Assembly: GCA_019614645.1 (NCBI GenBank)
Contig: JABWDB010000001.1
Span: forward strand, 6,409,501-6,473,500
Reading direction: 5' to 3'
Length of the DNA stretch: 64,000 nucleotides
Source of the DNA: Stratiolaelaps scimitus
Lineage: Eukaryota; Arthropoda; Arachnida; Mesostigmata; Laelapidae
The position numbers and the translations under genes were made by a program. Below are positions 62,201 to 64,000 of this stretch, piece after piece; positions within the stretch are counted from its first letter, which is position 1, and the number at the start of each line of letters is the position of its first letter. The notes beneath the pieces are model-generated. The model ran no database searches, had not been told where the DNA came from, and saw nothing but the letters and a program-made list of their open reading frames with translations.

Positions 62201-63760
62201 TTCCCTAATGGAAGGGGAGCCAAACTGTAGCCGCACTGTCGGTTGCGCCTACCGTCGAAGTAGGTTATGTGTCGGCGTCCATCGTCGCCGTTGGAAAATT
62301 TGTCGTAGCTCCACTGTCCTCGTCAGTGGCTCAGCGCAACTGGGGTAGTGTCCACTGAGTCCATCAGTCAGTCGTATGCTCCACCGCTACACGGCTCCGC
62401 CACCAGGTAGCAGCAATACATTTTCGTGGGTGTACACGATAGTATGTGAAGTGAGGGATGAGACGGGGTGGCCGGTATGGCGAGGCTAAAGCAAACTACA
62501 AGGCTACTACAGTACCGTGTTAGAGGAGTGACAGAAAACGCGTAGCCAGCCGTAGGTATGTGTGATGAACTACTTCATTAGCAAGCTTGTTCATTATGAA
62601 CCACGACGAGGACGACGGGGGAGCGAGGCCGGGAGAATATCGTGACGTAAACACAAAGCGTCACCGAGAGCAAAGAGGAAGACTGGAAGGAGGGAGTGGG
62701 CTGGCGAAGGGCGTTGGGGTTTTTCAGGGGCATTTGGGGCAGAAGAAGTTGGGGCTGTGTTGGGTCTCAGTTGGCCTGGGGCCGTCACCCCCACGCGCAG
62801 CGTTACTCGTGTCGCTGGGTAGAGCAGAGCAGCAGGCGTTTATAGTGCCGCCGTTCGCGACCCCGTCCCTGCCAACTGTCCGAACTGAACAGACCCCATT
62901 GGGGGTAGTGTGCCCGGAGGTGGGGTTGTCGACAACGACCAAACGGCAGTCAAGCACCGACGGCCGCGGTTGCTATATCGCGAGGCGACTACGAAGGGCC
63001 CAGGCACCCAGAGGGACAAGAGTTCCGTGCGTTCGTTTGGTCCGCTCCGTTCGTTGTCACTGTGCCCTTTGAGTGCTGCGACTGTTGCTGTTGCCAACGT
63101 TGTTGCCGCTCCTGCTGTTGTTGCTGTTGGTGCAGCTAATGTCAGTTGCTACGGATGTCGCCATTGGTGGTGCTGCTGCTGCTGTTCTTCGTTGGTCGGT
63201 ACGTTTGTCGTATTGTATGAACAACGCTGGAACACTCCCTGCGCCCGTCACTGCAGCGACTGCCGCCTCGGCCAGTCGCGTCCAGCTTTCCAGTGACTTC
63301 TACTGCAAAGTTCACTGTTATTCGTAGAACTGGACATACAGCGACATCAGCAACAACAACATTAGCAATAGCAACAATAACAACAACAGCAAACAAAACA
63401 GCAGCAAAGGGACAGCAGACGACGGGCGAGTGTGTGCGTTCGCCCTCGGTGGCTGGTTACCACCGCGTAGCAGTGTCTACACAACGGGAGACCCCCTAAA
63501 CCCAACCCCCCCGACACACACAGTTCAATCGTCGTTGTATTCCGACAGGCAGCAAACAGATTTCATTGTTGTTGCCTATTGTGACTTCTACTCGAGGGCA
63601 CTGACGAGGAGCAGAGCAGCGAACGCTCGTGTCTTTTGCGTCGTTCGCTTCTCGACGGGCCACCAGGAGCAAAAGTCATCGTTATTTGGGTCTATGCACA
63701 CGATAGAGCCATTGCCGCACATGTACTCAATGCTTACTACGTCGCTATGGTAACGTACGT
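62200..63760. other. GC-rich island near the right edge
   Basis: Many overlapping frames (up to 161 codons, 62587-63072) and (TGC)/(CAA)-type tracts near 63080-63190 and 63345-63400. No known protein. Could be promoter or 5' UTR of a gene beyond the window. Confidence 0.35.
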
Positions 63761-64000
63761 GCTATGCAAACACATTAATATCGTAATAATTCGAAATTAA
63801 TTACACCTGAGAGAGATATGACATATATGTAGGCGATGTGGGAAATGTAAACAAAATGCGGCGTAGGGAGCCATATACGAATAGGCCGCCAGAAAACAAA
63901 TGGGTAGCGAACACTGCATTGGCGAACAGTTCATAGGTGGCTGGGAGGCTACCTGGTATTGAGGTAAGGACGGCTACCAGGTAAGTTCGTTGGGTATGAA
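63761..64000. other. Right edge, nothing seen
   Basis: AT-rich to about 63840, then mixed. GGCTACCAGGTAAG near 63974 looks like a donor but no exon could be defined. Confidence 0.3.

Noticed and set aside
62587..63072. 161-codon plus frame near the right end
   Set aside because: GC-rich DNA with all frames long and open, no recognisable domain or codon signal.

Overview
The window is eukaryotic, spliced nuclear DNA from an animal, most likely an arthropod. Evidence: GT-AG introns of about 80 bp to 1.8 kb, a clan-3-type cytochrome P450, tRNA-derived SINEs, many (TA)n, (CT)n and (AAT)n microsatellites, and a TATA box spaced correctly from a TCAGT arthropod-type initiator. CpG is not visibly depleted. 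A chelicerate (mite or tick) would fit the gene content, including an LSD2/KDM1B gene that flies lack, but that is inference and the species is not named.

Layout. (1) 1-3.0 kb, minus strand: seven exons of KDM1B (LSD2), from the N-terminal zinc finger to the start of the FAD amine-oxidase domain; the gene runs off the left edge. (2) 5.6-10.8 kb: a GC-rich promoter-like block, a TATA/initiator pair, then a compact tau-tubulin kinase (TTBK/asator family) on the plus strand with a possible alternative last exon. (3) 10.8-27.9 kb: intergenic or long-intron DNA with SINEs, microsatellites, GC-rich islands and a few weak coding traces. (4) 27.95-34.0 kb, plus strand: a complete nine-exon cytochrome P450 of 527 codons, including a 24-nt microexon, with a decayed non-LTR retrotransposon in intron 2. 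(5) 37.5-40.05 kb, minus strand: a complete three-exon PP1-type phosphatase of 309 aa. (6) 40-64 kb: alternating GC-rich islands and AT-rich DNA; a probable two-exon Ser/Arg-rich unknown protein on the minus strand at 49.3-50.2 kb, SINEs, hairpins and some orphan coding frames.

The four recognised genes (histone demethylase, kinase, P450, phosphatase) are functionally unrelated and sit on both strands, as expected of an ordinary animal gene neighbourhood; there is no operon or system logic. I do not see a clear new biological system. The structures I would look at first are the hairpin over a TTBK 3' splice site, an interlocked A-B-A'-B' inverted repeat at 35.87-35.96 kb, two mutually exclusive hairpins at 22.24-22.29 kb, an inverted SINE pair in a short KDM1B intron, and a SINE with a perfect 17-bp target-site duplication. 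Exon boundaries were assigned by hand from splice signals, phase and family homology.
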